From the NCBI GenBank assembly GCA_000181795.3, contig CM012953.1:10769781-10833780 (forward strand): a stretch of DNA of 64,000 nt, read 5' to 3'. This DNA is from Trichinella spiralis. Lineage: Eukaryota; Nematoda; Enoplea; Trichinellida; Trichinellidae. Of this stretch, positions 11,297 to 22,717 are shown piece by piece. The notes under the pieces were generated by a model, which saw nothing but the letters and a program-made list of their open reading frames with translations, ran no database searches and was not told where the DNA came from. The number at the start of each line of letters is the position of its first letter. The first letter of the stretch is position 1. The position numbers and the translations under genes were made by a program.

Positions 11297-12384
11297 ACGG
11301 AAAGACTTTACTTGTAATGACAACACAATACCAAGCTAAAGTATGACGCACATGAGATTACACACACAGAGAGACAATACACAACGAGAGAACGCGGGAA
11401 CACACCTATGCACGCACACTGGTGACGGTAAACTACTGCACCTACTGTAATATGTTCCTGCGCGTTCTTTTTGTAGATATTTTTGATCGCATAAAAATCG
11501 CAATGCATTACAAATGTTATGCCGCATAACACTTTATCTTGTCAAATTATAAAAGCCCCAACTTGAGACGAGACCTAATTGATTAATTATGAATGATGTT
11601 ATGACATACTTAGTTAATGATGAATGAACAATGTTCATGTCTATATGTTGTTTCTGACGGTGGTTTGCAATGAAACGTTCAAAGTACAAATAAAAGTAAA
11701 TAGCCATATATGCAGAAGCAGGAATTGATGCACCTAATCGATACACAATTGTAATTAAAAGTATTTTACATTTCAATCTGTTATATTTATTGATTTTCAT
11801 ATTTTTGAAAATTTACTTTCAACATACAGCAGTTGATCAGCGGGTAGTAGAAGATGTGGCATAATGAACGTACAGCCCCTCTGCTGCATAGACGGAAATG
11901 TAGAATCAACAAATTCGGAATCTCAGGAAAACCGTGCTTTATTAATCGAAGGAGAAACTGGTCTTGAAAAGTGGTAATCATGGTTTAGTGCTTGTAAAAT
12001 CCTCGTCAGTTTATATGTATAATCTTTATCAAGCAAACCAAATCCCGCCAATGGCTATCACACAAAGACTGCTTATTTGCACAGATTCTAACTGACTTCC
12101 AGTAAATATGAATAAGATGCTCATGTGCAGTTCTTATTTACTGCTAATAAGTGTTATTTATGCCACAGTGTAGCTAGAAAATGCAGACCAATTCGAAAAG
12201 GAAGAATAAATATATCATATAGCTTATATAAATACTTCTCCTATTAGATGCTTTTACAGTTATGGGACGTTAGTTTCTTTTTTCATGCTAGCATTTAGCA
12301 TAGACCTGACGCGCTGTATTCGATGTACTGCAGATTTTGCACTTTGGAGAATGTTGTTGACGATGCTGAAGCAATGATTTTAGG
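11297..12384 (+). repeat. Dispersed repeat family A, copy 2
   Basis: Direct-orientation copy of 988-2057 that begins 35 bp after repeat family C copy 3. Short frames overlap on the minus strand but differ between copies by indels, so no protein is implied. Confidence 0.8.
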
Positions 12385-12423
12385 AGGTGTCCAGAAATAT
12401 GCTACCACGGCATAGTCAGCTGT

Positions 12424-12729
12424 CTAATCAGTTTCCAAATATCTAATGAGTTTGTCAGCTGATATGGCGTATAAGATTACTGTGATTCTGGTGAATGCAT
12501 AAGAAGGACTGTGATTGAATAAAATATGCTGTACAATCATGACAAAGGTCGGTAGCACGAATAAAAGTACGTCGAGGTAAAGGTTGTTGCTTATATTCAT
12601 TTTTGTACAGTTTGTGTTAGTGAAACCATCTTGACTATGTTCATGCTCGTCTAACACCGCGGAAATCAATATAATTAACAGTGCAATAAATAAATGCAGG
12701 TGAGATTGATTCTTGCAGTTGTAATCCAC
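12424..12729 (-). CDS. Possible small membrane protein (101 aa), unrecognised
   Basis: A single open frame starts with a short polar N-terminus and then LFIALLIILISAVL, which resembles a signal peptide or first membrane helix. A loop with two Cys/Asn-rich stretches follows, then a second hydrophobic segment (YLDVLLFVLPTFVMIV). It could be an exon of a larger receptor or a chance hydrophobic frame in AT-rich DNA. I do not recognise a family. Confidence 0.3.
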   Translation of the reverse strand: MDYNCKNQSHLHLFIALLIILISAVLDEHEHSQDGFTNTNCTKMNISNNLYLDVLLFVLPTFVMIVQHILFNHSPSYAFTRITVILYAISADKLIRYLETD

Positions 12730-13191
12730 TGTATTATTTAATTAAAATTTGTCATAATGAACGAGCTTATAATAAATTATTTATTCATATTAAATTTCAA
12801 TTGATATTTGTTTTTTAATTATAACAGATTTTTATTTTCTGAGAGGTAGTTGTAAAATTATATTAACTTGATTTTTTTTCTACTGTTGCTTACTGTCTTT
12901 TACGTAAAGAATTAAAAATTTTAACAAATATGGTGTCGTTTTTTCTGAAATCGGTTCCTGCAAGTTGCTTGTAAGTTGCATTATTTGTTAATTAATTAAA
13001 TCACATAAATGAGTGCTGTGGTTTTATTTTTCGATTATAATACTGCGATGAAAATTTGGTATTTATTTCGAAAATTCATTTCACAAGCATAGGTGTAAAA
13101 TACTTTTATGCGAAAAGTTGAAAAAAAGGTTAACTGACATTTGTTTGATGATGCATTTGAATGGCTGTAATGTTAATCTTTTATGTTCAGA
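12730..13191. other. Upstream region of the superoxide dismutase gene
   Basis: AT-rich sequence without a recognised gene. It ends in ttttatgttcag, a good splice acceptor whose AG (13189-13190) lies one base before the SOD start codon. This fits spliced-leader addition or the end of a 5' UTR intron. Confidence 0.4.
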
Positions 13192-14248
13192 ATGAAATTT
13201 GCCCGGCTTTCCACGCGTTGCATTTATTTTCTTCAGTTTGTGATGCATGTGCTTTATTTATTTTAATTCTTTTGCTATAAAGTGATTATTCGAGGAAACG
13301 AAAAAGAAATAAAGAATAGTAATGAAATGTTGCATTTTCTGTGTGGCATTTAGAATGTGGATAAAATATATAATGTTTGAAGTTGTTTTGCATAATTTGA
13401 GGATTCGATATGATTTTTTTTCAATTTATGAAATTTAAATTCCATATAATGAATGCAATAATGGTTTGTTAAAAGGCGGTGCCTGCGTAAGAAGCACACG
13501 TTGCCCGATTTGCCATATGACTTCGGTGCTCTGGAACCGTACATATCGGCTGAAATTATGCGACTGCATCATCAGAAGCATCATGCCACCTACGTGAACA
13601 ATTTGAACATTGCCGAAGAGAAGCATAAAGAAGCGCTGGCGAAAAGTACTTATCAGTAGTCATAATATGAATTAATGGGAGTGGCAGTGAAAAAAGAATT
13701 TTTTTTTGCATTCATAATTTCAGAAGATACTACTGCTGCAATAGCGCTTCAGCCGGCTCTTCGTTTCAACGCCGGTGGTCACATTAATCACAGTATATTT
13801 TGGAAAAATTTAGCTCCGAAAAGTGGCGGCATGCCTGTTGGAAAACTGGCGCAGGCGATTACGAACAATTTCGGTTCTTTCGACATATTCAAAGCGAATC
13901 TGACCGCCGCGTGCATTGGTGTGCAGGGTTCCGGTTGGGCATGGCTGGGCTACGATGCTAACATGAAACGGCTGCAGATTGCCACTTGTGCAAATCAAGA
14001 TCCATTACAAGCGACTACTGGTAATTTGTCCTTTATCTGTTCTCACGGTGATTTTTTGTGCAAACCCATTTTTTATCCCCACTCCCATTTCAGGTCTGAT
14101 TCCACTGCTCGGCATTGATGTGTGGGAACATGCGTATTATTTGCAGTACAAGAATGTCCGAGGGGATTATGTAAAAGCAATTTGGGAAGTTATCAATTGG
14201 AACGATGTGCAACAGCGATTTGCAGACGCTGTGGGCTCTGGTAATTAG
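13192..14248 (+). CDS. sod-2: Mitochondrial manganese superoxide dismutase
   Basis: Four exons: 13192-13235, 13476-13645, 13724-14020 and 14094-14248. All phases agree and give 221 aa, the usual length for a nematode MnSOD. It converts superoxide to hydrogen peroxide and oxygen in the mitochondrial matrix. The first exon encodes a basic presequence ([15 protein letters not shown]), followed by the mature start [17 protein letters not shown]. Metal ligands are all present: H46 (in MRLHHQKHH), H94 (GGHINHS), D179 and H183 (DVWEHAYY). [13 protein letters not shown] matches the iron/manganese family signature. The short first exon is an inference: it was chosen because it has an acceptor one base before the ATG, a GTTTGT donor and the exact phase needed. 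AATAAA motifs cluster at 14318-14350. The gene is convergent with the PIAS gene. Confidence 0.95.
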
Positions 14249-14657
14249 ATGGAACTAGAAGATTGCGTAGCAACTGAATCATCTTTTTAGTAGTCAGTTT
14301 AAAGTAAACAATGATAATAAAGAGCACGAATAAATAAATAAATAAATATAAATAAATGTGCAGCTTTATTTCATGAAAAAGTTAAACAGACAGATATAGC
14401 ACAATTGTATACTATGCGTTTCTGCAAAACATTCGACTGTAAAAATAAAAAAAAAGGTGAACGCTCATCTTGTAGTACAGCAGCTTTGACACTTTGCGGA
14501 ACGTAGAATTTATGCTGTGAGCAAAGCAGTTTTTTGAAGTGTTAAAATTTTATGGAGAATATGATAACAGAACAGTTTTTTCGATGCACATACAGTTTGC
14601 TTTATCGAAGAGGAAAAAGGGGAGAGATCTTTTTCAAAGAAAAAGAAAAATGACAAT

Positions 14658-14701
<44 letters not shown>

Positions 14702-14847
14702 ATTGTTGTTGTTGTTGTAGTAGTAGCAATAGTATATTAGACGACGCTCACCAATTAAAAGTGGAAACCGTATTTCAAGCAGTCTTCTGCAAATGAATGC
14801 AACAGTTGAAATATAAAAAGAAAATCATTCACATTTTCAAAAGTCGT
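14249..14847. other. Convergent 3' region between SOD and PIAS
   Basis: Holds the SOD 3' UTR with repeated AATAAA (about 14318-14350), an (AGT)n tract and the PIAS 3' flank. No further gene is seen. Confidence 0.5.
14659..14700 (+). repeat. AGT trinucleotide microsatellite
   Basis: Fourteen uninterrupted AGT units followed by a short GTT/AGT-rich tail. It lies in the spacer between two convergent genes, so the serine run it could encode is not evidence of a protein. Confidence 0.95.
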
Positions 14848-17800
14848 TCAGTGAAGCCCAGGAGGGGATGGTTCGTTACCTTTGTGCGGCCAATAGATGG
14901 CGTCATCGAATGGGCCATACTTTTGAAAATTCAAACCTGATGGACCGGCAATGTCTTGCAAATCCGCACCAGCAGAAATTTGCATCCAGCTGGGACTGTT
15001 CAAGCCATCCAGCGGAACATCACCAAATACCCTGAAAAAAAAGCAAGCAAGTAAACATAATGTATGGATACAGATTGTAGAAGAAAAAGAGAAGCTGATG
15101 CAACTACTTCTCGAATGAAATGTTGTTTTATATTTATAGCAAAAAAAAATAATATAATATTCTCAAACTGACTGCATGTTTTGGATGTTTTCAATGCTAC
15201 CCGGGCCAGGCGGCAGCCAAAGATGATCCGAATGAACAACCGGCGACACTGAAGGCAATGGTATCTGCGCCGCTGCCGCCGACAGTGTCTGCTGCTGCTG
15301 CTGCATCGATTGCAGTGCTTCTCGAGTATTCATAACCACTGACTGTTGTTGGTGTTGTTGTTGTTGATGCTGCTGCTGTTGCTGTTGTTGTTCAAATTCT
15401 GTCAACATTAGAAAAAAAATACAATTAATTTGATATTCAATTTATGTGAAAGCAAGCAAACAATTCAACCCGAATGTAGCAGGGCGCTTCCACCGAACTG
15501 TACATCCGCCGTTCGTACGCAGCTATTGCCTGAAAGACAAAAACAAAAAACCAAAAAATATGTATATATATTATATATATATATTTCTCCCCTCCCCTTT
15601 TTGATTCTCCCATTTTACATGGAAAATTGTGCTGACGAACAGCACCGGATATTGGTTGACTGGGAATGAATGCGGAGGGTCGCATCGGATTTTGCAATTC
15701 CACTTCGTTGACGGCGCAGTACGGTCTGCTGCTTTTGGCGCTCATGGTTGTCGTCGTGTTGGCACAAATCGGTGGCCTCTGTGCAGCCTGTTGAATGAAC
15801 TGCTGCAGGGATGTCATGTTGACCGTCCGGAAACTTCTCAAATTCAACAACTGACTGGCGACAGCCATTGGAGACGGTCTAGAAGCAGCGCCGTTGTTGT
15901 CGGATGGAATCATCAGCAGTTGGCGTGTAAATCTGCCCAAACCGTTCTCCACCGCCATATTTCTCGCGGGTCGCCTTCAAAAGTTTTTTTTTCTTTTTTT
16001 ACAAAACATCCAATCCAATAAAATAATTGTTTTCTTCTGTGCAATCAACTTACATCAGTGACGGTACAGGGTCCGGATTCACTTGCATCCTCTGAAGCAG
16101 AAGACTGTTGGTCGCAAATTCCTGTTCACTCTTGTTCACCAACGGCGTGGAAACTTCGCCCTTTCGGTAATCCTCGTCGTCACTGCTGTGCAACGTCAAG
16201 TCGATGATTTCTCGCTCATCAGTACAACTGCCACCGCCACCGCCCTTCTCACTGACTCTGGACGCAAGATTCGCTGAATCAATTCTTGAATCTTAAACAT
16301 TTTCAATTGGTCAGATTTCAATTTCAGAGGCAAAATATCCACAGTTCATGCTTCGACTGAATATAACAACAAATTAAGAAATTAATTCACACATTTACTT
16401 TTCAACTGGCCACGACCACGCCCCCTGCGCGTCGTTATAACACCAACTGGCAGTGATTGGTCGCTGGCTTTTTGCCGAGAACCTCGACGCCGACCCTTCA
16501 AGTAGGTTCTTCCTGCAAAAAAGGAGAAAATAAAATTTTTTGAAATTTCATCTCATAATTAATAATTTTTCAAACAAAACACACAGAACAACCAACGACA
16601 ACAATAGAAAAAAAATCCCTTACCCGAACTCACAGATGGTTCGGTTTTGCACGCTTTATCTGCGGGGTCATCTTGCACAACGCTCAGGTCAACACTTTCC
16701 ACAGTCCGCCTTGCGCAAACGTTCTCCTTCATCAATGACCTTTTCACTTCATTCCATTTGCCATCGATGTCAATGTTCACAGCTACAGCATCCCGGGACG
16801 CTTTGTTCATCAGTTCCATGTAAAAACTTGAAGAAAAACGAAACAAAACAAAAAAATATTATTTAATAATGAAAAAAATAATCATTTGCAAAAATGAGAT
16901 AATTACGCATCCAAGTGAACGTTCTCAAATGGCATCGGTATTCGGCATATTGGACACAGCCAATCCGCCTTGTCGTAGTAAAATTCCAAAAACGCCATAC
17001 CGTCAAAGCAGTCCAAATGAATACAGTTATGCGATCGACACGGATATTCAAGCCGTTGTTTGGACAACTAAAATTATGTAAATATTGTATGAAAAAAAAT
17101 TTTTTTTCAATATAAATAAAAAACACTTGCCGGACAAATCAAAGACAAACGTTCGGATGTCAGCATCAATCCATCATCTTCTACACCCATGCTTCGACGC
17201 ACTACAAATACAAAATACAAACAACTGAAAAAACAATCAAATGTGGAACTTTAATCACATTTTATTTTAAATCCATTCACTGAAAAAAAATATGTTGAAA
17301 TTCAAATTTTCCAAAAAAAATCAAATCACTGTTCAATAATTGTTACTTGAATTATCTTTTCACAAGAGCAATAATAAAAAAAAAATAAAACACAACAAAA
17401 CACATTCTTTTCTTCGGGGTTGTTGTTTCTTTTTTTTGAAATGATAATATTATCACAGTTTACTGTAAACTCGTGTAAATAAAATGCTTACGCAAAGATA
17501 AGAATCGTTCTTTGGCAAAATAATTTCTTTCGAGAAGTATTCTTTTCATTTCTTTCAGGGAAAGCATGCGTACAAAGTCGATTGCAGCAGAACAGCGCTA
17601 AACGATGAAAAAAATAATAGTTTTTTTCTTTTCTATACATGAATATATATATATATATATATACGTATATATAAGCTTACTATTTGAGTAGAATCATACG
17701 CCGGATAAAATATGAGCACTTCTTGTGCAATAACATCACCATGTTCACGGATGACATAAGGCAGTAGATTGATCGGATGCGCTTCTCTTCCAATTATAGC

Positions 17801-18450
17801 GCCGGTTTTGGAACAGATCTTTGGATGCTGAATTAATTCGACGATTACAAAACCAATTCACATAAATACCAACAATTGGACATACAAATGCAGGCACTTC
17901 TCGCCCGTTGCAGAGAATTCTGAGGTCTTTGGGAAAGTCTTCAATGCCGACCATGGGGCCGATGAAGTGAAGATGAATTTCAAAATTGTGCGCTTTCCCA
18001 GCCCTGAAGAGATCCGCTTTGAAACAGTTCAAAAATAAACATCAAATAATTAAAACAGTCTACATTATTTGCAAAATCCGAGGAGTCAATTTGAAGTTCA
18101 TTCGAGTGAAGTAGGATTCGCTAGTCGGGTAACAACTGTATATTAAATTTTCTAAAAACGCAACGTTACATTAAAATTTTATAAATTTTCTTATTTTCAA
18201 ATCATTCGCTCAACATTTTTTATTCAACATCAAATAAAACACTCATGCTATTCATACTTTGCGCATAAAATTCTAAAAACAATTAAGCTGAAATGATCAA
18301 CAAAAAGCAGCTTTTCGTACAAATATTCAACAAAAAAGAAAACATTTTACCAAATGGTCTGAGCGGAACCAATGATTGCTCCAAAATATATCTTGGATAA
18401 ATTTTACTGCGATATTCTTTCTGTATTTGCTGCTTATTTTCCAAGTCCAT
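14848..18450 (-). CDS. PIAS-family SUMO E3 ligase (PINIT + SP-RING + SIM)
   Basis: Fourteen exons on the minus strand: 18450-18351, 18151-18064, 18003-17886, 17827-17681, 17597-17492, 17201-17131, 17067-16907, 16826-16624, 16512-16399, 16273-16054, 15974-15619, 15529-15470, 15398-15173, 15031-14848. Phases agree and give 717 aa. In order they encode a region like the end of the SAP linker (IQKEYRSKIYP), the PINIT domain (GREAHPINLLPY), the SP-RING (ICP, then PCRSHNCIHLDCFDG and CPIC), an SIM (EIIDLTLHSSDDED) exactly as in PIAS, and a Gln/Ser/Pro-rich tail. PIAS proteins recruit SUMO-loaded UBC9 to nuclear targets. The N-terminal SAP domain must lie further upstream: a 26-nt exon at 18524-18549 (NLLNVYLK) is a candidate link. 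The intron after LICP appears to use a GC donor. The first ATG (18450) directly follows an acceptor, so it is probably not the true start. An alternative acceptor for the SIM exon (16291) would add six residues. Confidence 0.93.
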
Positions 18451-18523
18451 CTAAACAAAAAAATTTTCACCAATTAATAAACTGAAAATTGTAATGTTAT
18501 CCAAGTAATAGCGAAAAATTTAC

Positions 18524-18549
18524 CTTCAAATAAACGTTCAACAGATTAG
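18524..18549 (-). CDS. Candidate 26-nt PIAS micro-exon
   Basis: Between a weak acceptor (cattgag) and a GTAAAT donor, the minus strand reads (x)NLLNVYLK in the phase needed to join the next PIAS exon. That resembles the end of the SAP domain in animal PIAS proteins (HLLKAG...). It is an inference only: the rest of the SAP exon was not found. Confidence 0.35.
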
Positions 18550-19943
18550 CTCAATGTAGGGAAAACAAAAGCTTACAAAAATAAACATGCAACTGAAATG
18601 TGTGACAAAATAATGCAAACAATTATTGTAATCTAAAAAAAATTCTAATACAACTAACTTTATATCAAAAACAACAAATAGTAATCATTAGAAACAGTAG
18701 ACAACAGTGATTAAATAAAAAGCATCTTTATGCATACTTTATAACAATCAAAGATTCATTGAAATTATTTACAGAATTAGAAAAATGCCAGTTTAACCTG
18801 CACTAATTAAATCGATCAATCGGCAATGTTCATTTCAAACTTCACATCACTGTGAATTTCAAAAGAGAATTAATTATAATTGTAATTTTTCAAAATTACG
18901 TAAAATGAAAAAACCTATTCAGAAAAAAAATCATATTCTGCCTCAACATTAAAGTTCGACGAGAGAAACACTATCGGAAAGATTAATTAGACCAAATTGA
19001 ACGGAAATCAAAACACTTTCACTTTAAATCTCATTATATGGATCAAATTGATATTATTTGAGCAAAACTGTAAGAAATGACTTAAACTTGTGTAACAAAT
19101 TTATAAAATTTAACTAAAATACAATTACCATAAATTGAATTCATAAAAAAACAATTTTATTTTATCGGAACAGAAAATTATGCTGCAAAGCGACAAATAA
19201 ACAAAACTTATTCAACTGACGATGCATAACGCACGCACAATAGGCATCAATAATAAATTTGTGCAGTTGTAATTTAAAACACGTGACTTAACTTTAAATA
19301 TAAAGTTCATTTTATAGTTAACGTTTATCGTTTACGGCAATTTATTGAAAACAATTCAAAAAGAATAAATACACAACAATCGTCCATATATTTACAAACA
19401 TACTTATACATTACGGTATAGATGACATAATTAAAATTTCTGAAATTGACGTGACACCACAGGTAATAAATGTTTTAAAATTTCGACTGGTAAATTTGCC
19501 ACTTCACAGTTCATTTATAGTGGTGCAATTTATTGAAAATCTGAACTTACATTGATCAACTATCGATAAATTCAATCAATTATAAACAGTTGTGATTCAA
19601 CGTAAAAACAAACTATGCTGCTTATAAGACATATTTTAAGCATAACATCAGCGTGGTGTTTCAAAAAAACAGATGAACGGCTGTATGAAATGAAAATAAC
19701 AATTTGCAACAAAATATTTTAATGTAAATAAGATGGCAAACATGTCCAGCTTACAGTAATCTTTAATAGATCTCAGGTAGAAATAAAACAGCAACTTGAC
19801 ACTGAACTTCTGAATTGTTAATATTCGTGAAGTAATTGTAAATGTATTTTCGTAATAAAAATACAATTGAAATTTTCACTGCGAATGATTGAATTGCAAT
19901 AATTATTTTATCAAAAGTGAGCAATTTAGAGGTGCTTTGCTTG

Positions 19944-19963
19944 ATTGGCTATGCTCTTATTGG
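19944..19963 (-). promoter_or_regulatory. Paired CCAAT boxes, possible PIAS promoter
   Basis: Two CCAAT pentamers on the minus strand (19944-19948 and 19959-19963) lie 10 bp apart in a GC-richer island upstream of the PIAS gene. The paired spacing resembles NF-Y sites. Position and orientation fit, but no transcription start is visible. Confidence 0.3.
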
Positions 19964-20299
19964 TCAGATCTGGTCAGAGGCCAGTTGTGTCATTTCTTTG
20001 GGTTTTTACGATCTACTGCTCGCGTGCTTCTGCTAATTTTCGCTCTCCGCTAATTAGTGCTGGGTTGACTGTCAAGTTCAGTGCAATAATGATGAAGAAA
20101 CTACCACTCTGATTTGATCTTATTTTTCAAATATAATTCAACACAGACGTAAATAAATAAACAAACAACATACAATTAAATATTCTAACATTTGAATTTA
20201 TCAAAACTTAACTTTCCGTTAAATTCGTACTGTAAAAAAATGTATGTTCTTGTCCGAAGTAGCCTTATTTTGTTGTGACGAATAATGCCTTTTTTGAGT

Positions 20300-22060
20300 T
20301 GACCGTTGAACAACTGCTGTAAAAAATGTACTCCCCAACTGCGCCTGCTACTGCTTTATTTCATTAAAGCCGACGCTTCATCTTTCGACGCCGAATGTTA
20401 TGCCATGGTAGGAACAAACGAGACATCGGGTCGGCACCAAGTATACAAACAGCTTGCTCGATACATTGCCGTCTTTAAAAACATTCGCTAGGGGGACACA
20501 GATTGATCTTCTGAAGATGTTGGGATGAAATGGGCCTGTTTGCAGGGTCGATGAAATGTGACACAACGTGGGAGGCGATTAAGCACTGTTTACAGAATTG
20601 TGGAAGTAGAAATTGAATAAAAGAACCTCGCGCATTCATTCCTCAATTCAGCACAGATACTCGTCGACCCTGGGAGAGTAATGGAAAAATATTGCTACAA
20701 CAGTTGTAGCTAAGGTAACCGGTGATATACGGGTTGTGACACAAACTCGGCGACGATGAATGCGAAATTTCTGGTGTCCCCACTGCACGTCCCATTTCAA
20801 GACGATAATATGACAGCAGATGTATATCTTTGGTCATCCCAATACTGTGGGGGGGGAGGCACAGCAGTAAAAATGATCCACTTGAGCCAGGACCACTAAA
20901 TCAGATAGATTTGACCGGTGTACTTACCGTTGGGATTTCAGAAGTTTCAAGCAGAAAGCATGCAAGCTGATGATATGATTGAAAATGTTTCTTCTTCAAA
21001 TTCGGTAGGCGAGATCGCGGTAAAAGAAAAAAGAGTGTTCAGATTTGAAATCTGTTTCGATAGCAGCAATTTTTTATGATTATTCACATTCTATCTTTGT
21101 TGGTGTAAAGCTCGTCCGGTAAAGATGTCCATTCCGGATCACCGAAAAATTATCTGAACATTGAAGATGCTTTTCTTTGTCATCGAAGTTATTACAAATG
21201 CGGATCAGAGACTGATATTCCGACCGTGTTGGGAGAAGCTTTGAAAGTAACAGCTCTGATGTAGACTGGACTTTGGGGTTCGCCGAAAAGGGAAAATATT
21301 CTTCCAACGAAGACAAGAAGTGAATGTGAATGACATTTTCAACTTTGAAAAACAGATCAAATCCATACAACATCGAAAGCATTCGACCCGTTAATAGCTG
21401 CTGGTGGAACCATGAACTCTCGCGACAGTCAGAAAAAAAAATTTTTCAATACTATTGAACAATAAGAGACAAGTGATAAAGAAATCCGTGCGATTTGCAT
21501 GAGCTGTCAAGCAGTGGACGCCTATTCGAACCACTAGCAGAACGAACTCGACAATCCTGGAACCACAACGCCTGCCCACTTTCCCCCTACTCAGAAGGAT
21601 AAGCCGTATCTGTTTCTGATGATTACGTAGATTTCTATTTCTGGCCATCTCACTCTGCTTTTCCACTTCTCACAGCCTTATTTCAACTTTTTCAGGAGTC
21701 TATGAAGAAAATACGTTTTATTTTTTTCATTTTCCTCAAAAAGTAGCCATTCGTCTTGTTTGAATGAAAGAATATTCAGGCCTATTGGGGCAATTGTTAC
21801 CTTCCACTTGGCCGCGATCGTTGACAACGTTTGCAGTTGGTTCATCTGCTGCTTCAACTGAGACGACTGAAGAAGAACTGTCAAATCGCTGCTCACTTCT
21901 ACGGCGGTGGAAGAGACAAGCAGATTGCTTGGCAGAAGCTGTTTTTGTTGACTGAGATAGATGTGCGAAATTCTGCTTCACAGATCTGATCACTGACCAT
22001 CACTGTACACTATGCGGTTGCGTTGCCTAATCGCTTCCAGATTGCATATTGATTGATAAT
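20300..22060. pseudogene. Possible decayed host gene or unrecognised exons
   Basis: The base composition is clearly more coding-like than the surroundings. Several frames look protein-like on the minus strand (21382-21080; a Leu/Gln-rich piece at 21896-21800 ending at a GTAACA donor) and on the plus strand (about 20958-21076 after a TTTCAG acceptor). They do not join into one product and I recognise no family. The stretch could be a broken gene, an unknown gene with many small exons, or a UTR. Confidence 0.3.
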
Positions 22061-22717
22061 CAAACCAAAAAAATGGATTGAAATATTATTTCAATAATTA
22101 CTCGTCTCTTTGTTGAATGCATCTCTTACCTATGTACAGTATATTTCAAGAAAAGGTTTCAAATCTTCCTACAGTCTCACATAGCAAAAACGCATCCATT
22201 GGAGAAAATGCGAATGAAACATATTTATTTACCGTTTCTTTTGGAGATGCAAGTTTTATTGATATGTTTTCTAAAATTTACTACTGTCATAAACAAGAAG
22301 AAATACATGAAAAGATTTGAATTTCACAGCACTGAAGAAAAGAACATGAATTAAAACTGTCCTTGTTAAAAAAAAACATTGCTCAATTATAAATGATACA
22401 GTATAGTAGTAGTGGTAGTAGTAGTAGCTGTAGTAGTTGACCTGCACATCACCTGCACTTCATCATATCTTTTGCAATAGCTGATAACTTTTTGTTTCGG
22501 TATCTAATAAAAGAAACCACGTTAACTTTTTATGGAACGTTCAAAATGAGCCAATAAATTAGCATACTTTTAGTAACTGATCAGCAAGTGTTAGTCGAAA
22601 AAATGAACAAGATTAGCTTGGATTATAAAAAAAATACAGCAGAAGGGGTAGATAATAAAAATAACCGATTGCAGGATATAATTTAATGTGAATGTGGTGG
22701 TGGTTTCGGTTTTCTTC

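Larger units (their letters stand above)
18551..22717. other. Region between the two PIAS genes
   Basis: 18551-19900 is AT-rich and intron-like. 19900-20100 is more GC-rich, with two inverted CCAAT boxes, and could be the PIAS promoter. 20300-22060 is GC-richer still, with many short frames on both strands but no complete one (see the separate entry). 22070-22717 is AT-rich with a small TAG-rich tract near 22404. Confidence 0.4.

Noticed and set aside
14539-14796. 85-codon frame with a serine run
   Set aside because: It is produced by the AGT microsatellite in the convergent 3' spacer and has no other support.
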